DNA of 64,000 nt from Flaccisagitta enflata. Taxonomy: Eukaryota > Chaetognatha > Sagittoidea > Aphragmophora. This document shows, one piece after another, positions 10,301 through 20,134 of this stretch; the first letter of the stretch is position 1; every line of letters starts with the position of its first letter. The position numbers and the translations under genes are program-made. The notes beneath the pieces are model-generated. The model saw only the letters and a program-made list of their open reading frames with translations, was not told where the DNA came from and searched no databases. The DNA lies in NCBI GenBank assembly GCA_965153355.1, contig OZ231128.1, positions 43,090,001 to 43,154,000 of the forward strand, given 5' to 3'.

Positions 10301-13300
10301 CCCTTGACAGGGCCTTGGTTCTGTTACAGTTAAACAGGAAAATGGAAAAAAAAAAGCGCTCTCCAAAAGGCATTCTTCAATTCACCTACCCATCTTTTCC
10401 CATGGCAAGATAAGCTTTGGTGGCCAAACGATAATCCTTTCTATCCAGGTCGAGGTAATCATCCTGTATCTGAACGAAGCGCGGATTGACTCGATTGCCG
10501 GGAGGAAGCGAAGGGTCGAAGGCGAAGCGGACACCAGCCACCTGAGACGAGGGTAATTAAAGTGGCATCCAGCACCATTCGTGAGCGTGGGAAAAATGAG
10601 ACAAAAAAAAATTACGCAAGGTGGAGGGGTCGGGTGAGTCAATAGGGAAAAGAGGCAGAAGGGAAAAGAGGCAGAAGGGAAAAGAGGCAGAAGGGAAAAG
10701 AGGCAGAAGGGAAAAGAGGCAAGGGAAAAGAGGCAAGGGAAAAGAGGCAAGGAAAAGGACAAGGGAAAAGAGGCGAATGGAAAAGAGATGAAGGGAAAAG
10801 AGACAGCAGGGAAAAGAGACACAAGGGAAAAGAGGCAGGAAAAGAGACAGCAAGGGAAAAGAGACGCAAGGGAAAAGAGACGCAAGGGAAAAGAGACGCA
10901 AGGGAAAAGAGACGCAAGGGAAAAGAGACACAAGGGAAAAGAGACACAAGGGAAAAGAGACACAAGGGAAAAGAGACACAAGGGAAAAGAGACACAAGGG
11001 AAAAGAGACAAGGGAAAAGAGACACAAGGGAAAAGAGACACAAGGGAAAAGAGACACAAGGGAAAAGAGACACAAGGGAAAAGAGACACAAGGGAAAAGA
11101 GACACAAGGGAAAAGAGACACAAGGGAAAAGAGACACAAGGGAAAAGAGACACAAGGGAAAAGAGACGCAAGGGAAAAGAGACAAGGGAAAAGAGACACA
11201 AGGGAAAAGAGACACAAGGGAAAAGAGACACAAGGGAAAAGAGACACAAGGGAAAAGAGACACAAGGGAAAAGAGACACAAGGGAAAAGAGACACAAGGG
11301 AAAAGAGACACAAGGGAAAAGAGACAAGGGAAAAGAGACACAAGGGAAAAGAGACACAAGGGAAAAGAGACACAAGGTAAAAGAGACACAAGGGAAAAGA
11401 GACACAAGGGAAAAGAGACACAAGGGAAAAGAGACACAAGGGAAAAGAGACACAAGGGAAAAGAGACACAAGGGAAAAGAGACACAAGGGAAAAGAGACA
11501 CAAGGGAAAAGAGACACAATGGAAAAGAGACACAAGGGAAAAGAGGCACAGGGAAAAGAGACACAAGGGAAAAGAGACACAACAGAGACACAAGGGAAAA
11601 GAGACACAAGGGAAAAGAGACACAAGGGAAAAGAGACACAAGGGAAAAGAGACACAAGGGAAAAGAGACACAAGGGAAAAGAGACACAGGAAAAGTGACA
11701 CGGGAAAAGTGACACGGGAAAAGTGACACGGGAAAAGTGACACGGGAAAAGAGACAGGGGAAGAGAGACAGAAGGGAAGAGGAAATAAATAACGGGCGAG
11801 AAAAACTTAGTTTGAAAAAAAAGTCCATAAGAATTCTTAAATCGAACCTGCGCGAATCTGCCCTCGTGGGTCGGATATTTACACACAGCATTCTCCAAAG
11901 CTTGCAAGACGTCTTGCGCCGAGCAACGAAGGACTACAATCGGATCAACAAAAGGCAAAATGGTGGTCAAGTGGCCGCGAGTGAAGTTGCCGGGAGGATG
12001 GAGCGTGTCGGAGCGAAGAGTTCCGCTGTTGAGGATCGCCAAATCGGCGTCGGTGGCAGCCAGCATGATATCGCATACAAAGTTACCTAACGGATCACGA
12101 AGAGATGGGGAAAATCGGAAAATCGGAATGGGGGGGGGGGTGTGGAAGCGAGGCATGCGAGGTTGGGACAGATATATAAGAAAAGACAGAAAAATCGGCG
12201 TGGCAATGAACATTGCCGTAGGATTATCAGGGTAACTATGACAGAAACTCATAACGATTCGATAGGGTAAAACTTCATCATTAATAATAACGCGGATAGG
12301 CAATTGACAACGGCACAATCAGTTTTATAATCATTACCGAGATTCGTTTCCATGGTTCTAACGCTGGAAAATCTTCCGTCAAGCGTGACGTCCATCACAC
12401 CCAAAACTTCTTCCATCTTCTTGTGAAGATCGGCGCCATAGAAATCTACGATCGATTTGGTCTCCGCGTCTTCCTCTATTGTTGAATCAACCGTCAACTT
12501 TTTCACCTGTTTGTTTGAAATAGATGTTAAGTGAAGTAAATGAATGGTGGCAGTGACATTCCCCTTTTTAGAGGCCTAATCTGTTGGTTGGGATAATTTT
12601 CTCAACAGGCATATAATCTTACCAACAATGATACTTCACTTACGGCGAAATTAACATCTTCACCATTGAAGGTAAGCGTAAGAGCGGATAATTCGCGGAA
12701 ATCCGTCCCACTCTTTAAAACGATTTTGTCAACGGTTTGGCCGTTTCGACTTCCTTTGACAGTCTCCATGCCGTAGTCATGATCGTGACCCCCTGATGAA
12801 GCGAAGAGGCGATGGGCGAACCAAATTGACAGAGGCGAAAAATGGAGAGAAGATCCAGGGGCAAGGGTCGTCGGAAGGAGAAAAACAAAGCGAAAAGTGG
12901 GGAATTCAGCGTCTTATTTTAACAGAATGCAAACCTGCTGCTCATTAGTAGAGTAGAGCTCGGTCAGGGTAACTATGACAAAAAATCACAACACGGAATG
13001 TTCGGTTATAATAAACTTTCATCACGGAGCAAGTAAAGGATTAACGCAGTCCATAGACAACTACGGGAAAATTCTTACCAAGGACGATATCAATTTCATC
13101 TACGCACTCGGCCAGACGGCGATCGTTCGGCCAGCGCATATGCGTCAGTGCCACAACAACTTCCGCTCCATTCTCACGCAACTCCGCCCCCAATCGACGC
13201 CCCTCTTCAACAAAATCTGCCGAAACGGAGAGAAAATGAAAACAGATTATGCATTGAAGTAAGCAGGGGTGTATATTCTTGAGTCGCTTTTTGATTTTTC

Positions 13301-15432
13301 CCGCTTTGATTTTCTACGCACCGTCGCTTTTATATCCATGATTTTCTTCCCTATATAGCAATAAACTATGTAGTTAGGCTTAAATAATGTTAAATTGTGT
13401 TCTTACTATTAGTTTTATGATTTGGTACTGTAAAGTTATATTTTCCCCAAATTTCCTTTCTCTTTTTCCCTTGATTTTTATCTCCAGACCCTTGTTTTTT
13501 GCAGGTGGGGAAAACTCAAGAATATACAGGCCTGGAAGTAAGACCATCAAGAATACTTATCCGACGGAGATTCATACTAGTTAGTTTGTCACAGACATAG
13601 GGAACAAGATGAATATGCTCGTACCTTTGTAAGTGACTTGTTCCTCGTCGACAGTGGCTAAAGTTTGAATCCAAGCGTCTTCAACCAGCCCGACAAATCC
13701 GATGGTTCGTCCACCAACTTTGGTTACGTGAGTAGTTTTGCCATTTGCCAATGGAAGCCCGGTGTAGTTATCGATCACATTGCTGGAGAAATGGAAAACA
13801 AACTGATGGAACAACCGAGGCGAATATGTCAACACAAAAGCGCGTTGGCGGCTGAGATCATTGTTATTGTTCCAGTCCATCCGGGAGCGTAGGAGCAGCC
13901 TGGATTTAACTGGTTCAAAGTTAATATTGTTCCCCGCGGTGAACACGTCGGAACTACGGCAGTGCAAAGGGGCGAAGCACGTAAACAAGTAACGACGCTG
14001 CTTTGAAAACGGGGCAAAAAGTGGCTGTATACCAAGCTTTAATCCACTGCAAAATCTTGCAAAAACATTGGCACAAATATAAACCGCGTTTTTTTACTAT
14101 CTCACTTCTCTAACAAACAGCGCCTTACCTCATCAACCAAGGGAAGTTATTCTTTGCAGCCAAATCCTCGAGGGCATCGACTCCAAAATCAAAGTCGTGA
14201 TTTCCGAAAACTGACACTTCCACGTCCATTGCGTTGAGAATCGGCACCATTTGAATGCCTGAGTATCAATGATCAGGACGCTATGAAGAGGACAACCCAT
14301 AGACAGGCATGGCACAGTTGACAGCACGATAAGCTGGTTGCAACAATGCAACTGACTAAAATCGGTCATATTCCGAGAAAACTGACTAAATTTACACACG
14401 CGTCTTAATATGTCCGTCGGTCACGCTTTCATAAGCCACGAGAAATAGACGGTAATAACATTGCAAGCTTCCTCGCATTAACTCCTACGATCAATATTCA
14501 TACACCCAATTGTTCCTTGCCCCAAACTTGGTCTTGTTCCCATTCATTACAGACGGGACCATTTTAATAGCTGAGGCGGGACCCTAAGCGTTAGCACCCC
14601 CCCCTACAGCAAACTGTTCAGACAATTTTGACACTTACTGTGGCGGTTGACACTTTAGATGGATACAAGTGACGCCACTGTGGCGATTTTTGAATTTCCA
14701 CCTAGAATAGCCCCAAATTTTTAAAATTGATGAAGAAAACTGTTTAATTTCATTTGGGCAGATTTGGGTGATTTCACTAAATTTAAGGGTGTTCTAAATG
14801 GAAATTCAAAAATCGCTGCGGTGGCGCTACCTGTACCTACCTTAGGTCTCAATCGCCACAGTAAGTGTCAAAATTGTCTGAACACAGTGGGCTGTAGGGG
14901 GGGTGCTAACGCGTAGGGTCCCGCCTCAGTTCTTAAAATGGTCCCGTCTGTAGATTACACTTACACGCATAATTTGTGACAAAACTGCACCCGCAAATAC
15001 GTCAATCCGCTTCAGTGTACCTTTTGTAAAAGTAGACATAAGCGATGGGTTGAAGGCATCCCCGCTAAAGAGGAGCAGCGACGGGGGACTACCAGCCGGC
15101 CAGACCACGTCCGAGTTATTTTTGCCCACTGCGACCCCAGTTTCACGCAGCGATCGCAGGAGCGTGACGAAGCGAGCGGCGCCGCCGCACAGATCGGCGA
15201 CATCACACGCTTCGATGTTATACACGTCATTAAAATGCAAGAAGTGCAGGCGATCGTGAACGACAGCCTCTTTATCAATTTCATTGTCCGTTGAGGTAAC
15301 AAAGGACGACCCGTTGAGACACGGTTGTCGATCATTATGTTGAGTTTCTGATTCCAAATGCAGTTCCTGAGAATGCGGCGGGGTGACGCCGGCCGACACG
15401 CGGCTCCCATCAGAAAAAGCTTCTTTCAACAA
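7365..15432 (-). CDS. UshA/5'-nucleotidase-type metallophosphoesterase (MGG-phosphatase-like), 12 exons, 5' end incomplete
   Basis: Minus-strand exons: 15432-15021, 14258-14129, 13782-13625, 13216-13079, 12792-12644, 12506-12338, 12086-11848, 10541-10390, 9696-9439, 8953-8845, 8082-8047 and 7559-7365 (TAA). All have GT/AG borders and phases join into one frame of about 714 residues. Seen: HFNDVYNIE (metal-binding start of the calcineurin-like fold), SGDAFNPSL, GNHDFDFG, a THMRWPNDR block and GGHDHDYG, all metallophosphatase motifs; then a 5'-nucleotidase C-terminal domain with VRTMETNLGN, ILNSGTLRSD and RLATKAYLAMGKDGYD. Known: this family hydrolyses phosphomonoesters of nucleotides or sugars with two metal ions; the exact substrate is unknown. 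The acidic C-terminal tail is not part of the core fold. No signal peptide is visible. No in-frame ATG precedes the HFND motif in the first exon, so a start exon upstream is missing. The last four exons lie inside the palindrome. Confidence 0.88.
8996..9149 (-). repeat. Dispersed repeat family R1, copy in right arm
   Basis: Mirror of 674-827, in the intron between exons 9696-9439 and 8953-8845. It contains caaggtcggatacacgg, the cgggtgggcaggggcgg block, gtgacggaccgaccgaccga and the terminal hairpin gttgcgtgtccgcaac. Confidence 0.7.
9765..10083. repeat. Small inverted repeat straddling the palindrome end
   Basis: About 80 bases at 10003-10083 (agaaatattttttaacggtt, then tgatcttgatt and aaacttacagta) are a diverged inverted copy of 9765-9850 in the right arm, and so are in direct orientation to bases 1-58 of the left arm. 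Both lie in the intron between exons 10541-10390 and 9696-9439. The match continues past 9823, showing that this stem is separate from the main palindrome. The rest of 9850-10389 shows no gene. Confidence 0.6.
10636..11757. repeat. 16-bp purine-rich intronic minisatellite
   Basis: About 70 tandem copies of a unit like GACACAAGGGAAAAGA, with variants GGCAGAAGGGAAAAGA (5' edge), GACGCAAGGGAAAAGA (10861-10930) and CACGGGAAAAGTGA (11697-11745), plus occasional units two bases shorter. It fills most of the phosphoesterase intron 10542-11847. Because 16 is not a multiple of three and the unit has no stop in several frames, long SLFPCV-like open frames arise on the minus strand; these are artefacts. 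The array is almost pure polypyrimidine on the transcribed sense strand. Confidence 0.95.
13217..13624. other. Intron with a dispersed-repeat fragment
   Basis: Phosphoesterase intron. Near 13500-13540 it holds ttgcaggtggggaaaactca, aagaatatacaggcctgg and related words, resembling the block at 46660-46710 (ttggtggaaaaacaggcctg). No coding sequence seen. Confidence 0.35.
14549..14952. mobile_element. Intronic foldback MITE, about 400 bp
   Basis: Long terminal inverted repeats: acagacgggaccattttaa at the left and ttaaaatggtcccgtctgta at the right, continuing inward through gaggcgggaccctaagcg, gttagcacccccccctacag and aattttgacacttactgtgg. The centre has a second inverted pair (gccactgtggcgatttttga against its mirror at 14807-14830). 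It lies inside intron 14259-15020 of the phosphoesterase gene. The GTAGCACCCCC-type core is shared with the elements at 2612, 5608 and 18489, suggesting one superfamily. It has no coding capacity. Confidence 0.8.
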
Positions 15433-15480
15433 CCAATTTATTTATTTTAACAATAGATTTCTGTCTAGGCTTCATTAAAA

Positions 15481-15993
15481 TACAGTAGATGTCGTCTATA
15501 CTTGGAAATACGGGGGCCCTCATATCATAACTATCATTTGTGCCAATGAGATGAAACTGTGTGTGTACAATGCTTATGTCCCATAGGGTTGACGATGGGG
15601 TATGGCAGCTCTGTGGATAGAAAATTCTTTTGAATATACTTAATCATATTAACTCCACTTGAACAGCTGTCGCAATTGGTCTAGTGGTTAACTCGCTTGA
15701 TTTCAGAATTAATATGATCAGATTATTTCTTTAAAGGTTCCAGGTTCAAATCCCAGGCTGGTTTTGCAATTAAAGCAAATAAATGGAGCTGAAATTCTGC
15801 CATAAGAGTGATTGATCCTAATGTTTTATATAAAAAGTTTTTTTTGTAAGGTAAGCCATAGGGGGATGCCATACCCCATCGTTAACCCCTTAGGGTCTAT
15901 GCATTACACCAGCAAAATATCAGTCCCCTCATTGTACTGATGCTCAGGTTATGAGCTCCCCCGTATTTCCAAGTCTAGACGACATCTACTGTA
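15481..15993. mobile_element. Terminal-inverted-repeat element carrying a tRNA-like segment
   Basis: Begins tacagtagatgtcgtctata and ends tagacgacatctactgta, with the inversion continuing for about 36 bases (cttggaaatacggggg) and, more loosely, through the ataccccatcg block (about 15595 and 15875). Total 513 bp with no ORF. It sits about 50 bases upstream of the first recognised phosphoesterase exon and may separate that exon from the start exon. It encloses the Pol III boxes described separately. Confidence 0.8.
15666..15762 (+). other. tRNA-like (SINE-type) Pol III A and B boxes inside the TIR element
   Basis: A box TGGTCTAGTGG at 15677-15687 and B box GGTTCAAATCC at 15743-15753 match the tRNA internal-promoter consensus exactly (TRGYNNARNGG, GGTTCRANTCC). 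The spacing of about 55 bases is longer than in ordinary tRNA genes, and no acceptor stem pairs cleanly, so this is a tRNA-derived relic or SINE head rather than a working tRNA gene. Confidence 0.6.
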
Positions 15994-16190
15994 CCCATTA
16001 CGGTATAGTGCGTAGATCAAGTTAGAACTTGCTATCGCGCATGATATAAAATATTGATAGCCAAGCTTTATACATAGTAGCCATCAAGCATCCGTATTCA
16101 TTAAGCAAAGCTATACTTTCAACATTTTTTCACTTTCAGTATGAACTACTGAATAATAAAAATCTTAAAAAGAGTATGGGTCCGCGACTG

Positions 16191-16735
16191 GGGTCAAACG
16201 GCGTGGTCAAACGGCGTGGTCAAACGGCGTGGTCAAACGGCGTGGTCAACGGCGTGGTCAAGCAGCGTGGTCAAACGGCGTGGTCAAGCAGGCGTGGTCA
16301 AGCGGCGTGGTCAAACGGCGTGGTGCAGCGGCGTGACGGGCGTGGTCAAACAGCGTGGTCAAACGGCGTGGTCAAGCGGCGTGGTCAAACGGCGTGGTCA
16401 AACGGCGTGGTCAAGCGGCGTGGTCAAGCGCGTGGTCAAACGGCGTGGTCAAGCGGCGTGGTCAGCGGCGTGGTCAGCGGCGTGGTCAACGGCGTGGTCA
16501 GGCAGCGTGGTCAAACGGCGTGGTCAGCGGCGTGGTCAGCGGCGTGGTCCAAACGGCGTGGTCAGCGGCGTGGTCAGCGGCGTTGTCAGGCGGCGTTGTC
16601 CAGCGGCGTTGTCAAACGGCGTTGTCAAACGGCGTTGTCAAACGGCGTTGTCAAACGGCGTTGTCAAACGGCATTGTCAAACGGCATTGTCAAACGGCGT
16701 TGTAAAATGGCATTGTCAAATGGCGTTGTCAAGCA
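16191..16735. repeat. 13-bp minisatellite (GGCGTGGTCAAAC)n
   Basis: About 40 imperfect units of GGCGTGGTCAAAC; units near the 3' end change to GGCGTTGTCAAAC, then GGCATTGTCAAAC, giving a directional gradient. The open frames of 116-194 residues here are by-products of the unit length and not genes. Confidence 0.93.
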
Positions 16736-16749
16736 GCTGTTTAGTCGGT

Positions 16750-17490
16750 TGGCCGGTTAGCATGCTATAATCTTTAAAATCAAATACATATATTTGGGTC
16801 TTCCATTTAGAGACTACATGCAGTCCTAACCAAATCGGTTGAAAAATGCCAAAGTTATGCACGTTTCTCACTTTTAGGCTGGTTGGGTGGTAGGCCGGTT
16901 TGGCCGGTTAGCATGCTAAAATCTTTACAAATCAAATACATATGTTGAGTTCTACCATTTTAACCAAATCGGTAGAAAAATGTCAAAGTTATGCATGTTT
17001 TTCACTTTCAGGCTGGTAGGCTAGTTGGGTGGTAGGCTGGTTTGGCCGTTTAACATGCTAAAATCTTTACAAATCAAATACATATGTTGAGTCCTTCCAT
17101 TTTAACCAAATCGGTAGAAAAATGTTAAAGTTATGCATGTTTTTCACTTTCAGGCTGGTTGGGTGGTACGCCGGTTTGGCCAGTTAGCATGCTAAAATCT
17201 TTACAAATCAAATACATATATTTGAGTCCTTCCATTTAGAGACTACATAGCAAGTTTCTACCAAATCGGTTGAAAAATGCCAAGTTATGCACGTTTTTCA
17301 CTTTTAGGCTGTTAGGCACGTTGGTTGGTAGGCCGTTTTGGCCAGTTAGCATGCTAAAATCTTTACAAATCAAATACATATGTTGAGTCCTTCCATTTAG
17401 AGACTACATACCAAGTTTTAACCAAATTGGTAGAAAAATGCCAAAGTTATGCACGTTTTTCACTTTTAGGCTGGTAGGCTGGTTGGGCCG
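16750..17490. repeat. Diverged tandem satellite, units about 130-160 bp
   Basis: Five units, each marked by gccggttagcatgctaaaat (near 16752, 16902, 17043, 17175 and 17335), then a caaatacatatgttgagtcc block, then accaaatcggtagaaaaatg and ttatgcacgtttttcacttt. Spacing varies because the ggctggttgggtggtagg segment expands and contracts. It follows directly on the 13-bp minisatellite. Confidence 0.85.
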
Positions 17491-17499
17491 GTTGGGTGG

Positions 17500-18488
17500 G
17501 TCGGATCTTAACATGCGCATAGGCTGCAAACGGCTTACCCAATGCTTCCCTCCAATACAAACAAATCGGTCAAGGCGTTCAAAAGTTAGCCATTTTAAAA
17601 AGTCATAGACCATGACAGCGGCGGCGGCACCCACCGCTGCCGAATTATAGTCGGAATGGTATTCCGTCGCGGACAAAAATAATGTCCTTCCACGGTCTAA
17701 AATGGTTTGGATTAAAATTGTTGAAAGAATTTTTTCCCCCACTAACATTTCTGAGTTAGTTTCCATGGCTGCACCCACTTTACTTTTTGGTCCCTCACGA
17801 AGACCAAAGGAAAATTGTTTTTCCTCTCATTCTGGGAAAAGCAAATATTGAACGAGTGAAACAAGAAACGAACTCCGATTCAATTATACGGGATGGTTGA
17901 GCCGGATTTAAAATAAGTTAGTAATCTAAAACGATCATCAAAGAGAATTTAGAAATCTAGAATCAGACTGGTTGAGCTGTTAGGAGTTAACGCTGGCTCT
18001 AGAGTAAGCGGGCCTTAAACGCGAAATGAACTCACTGAATCGGCCAAAAAACTGGACCCTGAGGAAATTGTCAAACCGCGGACCCATCGGCTTTATCAAT
18101 TTATCTGATATCGTGTCATCTGACTAGACAATGTTACGCTGAATTTAAGGACTATGGACAATTATTGAACAATGTTATATTAATCACATTTTGTGTGAAA
18201 TCTCAGTTCTTAACCAGTTAGCTTCAACTATCGTTCATATCCTTCACAAGAAACTTCATTTGGCAACAAGATTAGGTTAAGATGATACTACCACGCATAT
18301 CAAAAAAAAAAAGACACCTGGTCATTTGTTGATAGAACAGACAAAAAAAATTGTCAAAAAATTTTTTCATTGAATGTAATTTGAAGATTTCCAAATTTTC
18401 TTTCAATCTAGACCAGTCCCAGGTCTGTATCTCAAACCGTTTAAAAGTTACAGCCAGTCAAAGACAACTACAGACAAAAGTGAAATAC
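17500..18488. other. Non-coding stretch without recognised gene
   Basis: A 124-codon open frame on the minus strand (17778-17404) begins MGAAMETNSEM, but it runs into satellite sequence and resembles no family I know. 18358-18480 (tttcaatctagaccagtccc, then aggtctgtatctcaaaccg) is repeated in direct orientation at 19740-19860. Confidence 0.4.
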
Positions 18489-18780
18489 AAGAAGTTAACC
18501 CCCCAAAAACTGTAGCACCCCCCCCTACAGCGGCAACGGCTGAATGAATATTTGCATGTGAGATAGAGAATAGAAACTTATATCAATACAATTAGCCTCA
18601 TCAGAGCAATTTTGGAATTTCATTCCCAGTAAAGAGTTACAGCTTAAAAACTAGCTAAAATTAGCACTTTTTGAATTATGCTAAAAATGCAATTTTTTAC
18701 TAGTTTTACTATAACTTTACTGGAATAAAATTAAAATGTCTGATGAACTAATATGTGAAAGCAATTCCTCATCTGTCTTC
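18489..18780. mobile_element. Fragment of the GTAGCACCCCC element superfamily
   Basis: Opens with gttaaccccccaaaaactg and tagcacccccccctacag, the same terminal block as at 2905, 4084, 5696, 6888 and 14592. Inside is the cagagcaattttggaatttc motif matching the central part of those elements. The mirrored right end was not found, so this copy is probably truncated. Confidence 0.5.
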
Positions 18781-18899
18781 GTGTCAGTGGTTGACTGCAG
18801 AAGGAGTGCTATTTAAAGTGCTCTTTATGTATTAACCTGACACATAACAAATACAATCATGAAAAAAATCGTATTGTTTCTTTTTCTTATGAAATTAAT

Positions 18900-19726
18900 T
18901 ACAGGGGTAGGCGTGCTAAAAAATTTTTAACATTTTTTAACATTTTTTAGCAGATCAGAATTTTTAAAAGGTGCAAAATGTTAAAAAATGTTAAAAATGT
19001 TAAAAAATGTTAAAAAATGTTAAAAAGTGTTAAAAATATTAAAAGTGTTAAAAAGTGTAAAAAAATGTTAAATAGTGTTAAAAAATGTTAAAAAGTGTTA
19101 AAAAATGTTAAATAGTGTTAAAAAATGTTAAAAAGTGTTAAAGAACATTTAAAAATTATAGGTATGAGTAAATGTGAAAAATTTTGAAAAAAAAATATGT
19201 TAAAATATAGAAAAACATCAAGAATCTTTTATAATAGTTGATTCAAGCGCAAATCAACACAATCCAAAAATTTAGCTTATTTCTAGTATGTTTTTTGTAC
19301 CCATTTACTATCATTTTTTAAACATTTTTTAACATTTCTTATTATTTTTCATCATTTCTTACCATTTTTTAACATTTCTAAACTTTTCTAAACATTTTTC
19401 AACATTTCTTTTAACATTTTTTAATATTTTTTAACATTTTTTAACATTTTTTAACATTTTTTAACATTTTGTTGCTTTTCAAACTGTTATACAATATTTT
19501 TTCATGCTTTTTAAACTGTTTTACAATGTCTTTTAACATCTATTAACTTTTTTTGACAATTACTTTTTTTTTATTTTTTTAAAATATTTTTTTACCATTT
19601 TTCACGACATTCTGAACATTTTTACATAATCACTTTTAAACATTTTTTAACATTTTTTAACAAAAACTTTAAAAAGAGCAAAATGTTAAAAAATGTTAAA
19701 AATTTTTTAGCACGCCTACCCCTGTA
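18900..19726. mobile_element. Foldback element built of TTAAAAAATG units
   Basis: Ends are exact inverted repeats: tacaggggtaggcgtgctaa at 18900 and ttagcacgcctacccctgta ending at 19726. The left half is tandem gttaaaaaat; the right half is its inverse, acattttttaac, giving a hairpin of about 800 bp with an AT-rich centre. Both sides continue with cttatgaaa. It has no coding capacity. Confidence 0.8.
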
Positions 19727-20134
19727 CTTATGAAAAACTTTCAACCATTTTTTCATTCAAAGGAATTTTGAAGATTTTTGAATTTTCTTTCATTCTAGAC
19801 CAATCCCAAGTCTGTATCTCAAACAGTTTAAAAGTTATAGCTCATCAAAGTGAAACACTGATTATCTTGAATTCTTTCTCTTATGGAATTGTGAAAACGA
19901 TTCTTGACTATTTTTACTCTATTTTTTACTAGGCCCAAATGCCATAAGATAAAGAACTTTTTCTTGTTGATTCTCAAAGCTTACAAACGGGGCTTTTCAA
20001 TAGTGCAAAACATTTAACTTGAAATCAAAAATTAAATGGTTAAAATGGTCATTTAAAAGTGCGTCTTTTTTTATTCGCGTGGTAATAACGAAGATACATC
20101 ACGTGGACCGTATGTAATTAACTAATCATGAATG

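Larger units (their letters stand above)
18358..19860. repeat. Direct repeats of about 120 bp flanking a composite element
   Basis: 18358-18480 and 19740-19860 share ttttttcatt, atttgaagattt, ttttctttca.tctagacca and gtctgtatctcaaac.gttt at roughly 80 percent. The intervening 1.25 kb is the CCCCC-type fragment plus the TTAAAAAATG foldback. This looks like a segmental duplication, or an old repeat with internal insertions. Confidence 0.55.

Noticed and set aside
10788-11726. Plus-strand 312-codon lysine/glycine-rich frame
   Set aside because: Other strand of the same minisatellite.
10636-11757. CRISPR array
   Set aside because: Repeats are contiguous with no unique spacers, and the genomic context is eukaryotic.
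10382-12318. Minus-strand open frames of 444-559 codons rich in SLFPCV
   Set aside because: They are translations of the 16-bp intronic minisatellite in all three frames; the true exons 10541-10390 and 12086-11848 only touch their ends.
15666-15762. Functional tRNA gene
   Set aside because: A and B boxes fit, but there is no paired acceptor stem and the spacing is too long.
16176-16770. Overlapping frames of 116-194 codons (NGVVKRRGQTAWS)
   Set aside because: Unit length 13 with no stops; three frames give the same pattern, so repeat-derived.
17404-17778. 124-codon minus-strand frame MGAAMETNSEM
   Set aside because: Runs into satellite sequence, no recognisable domain, no splice support.
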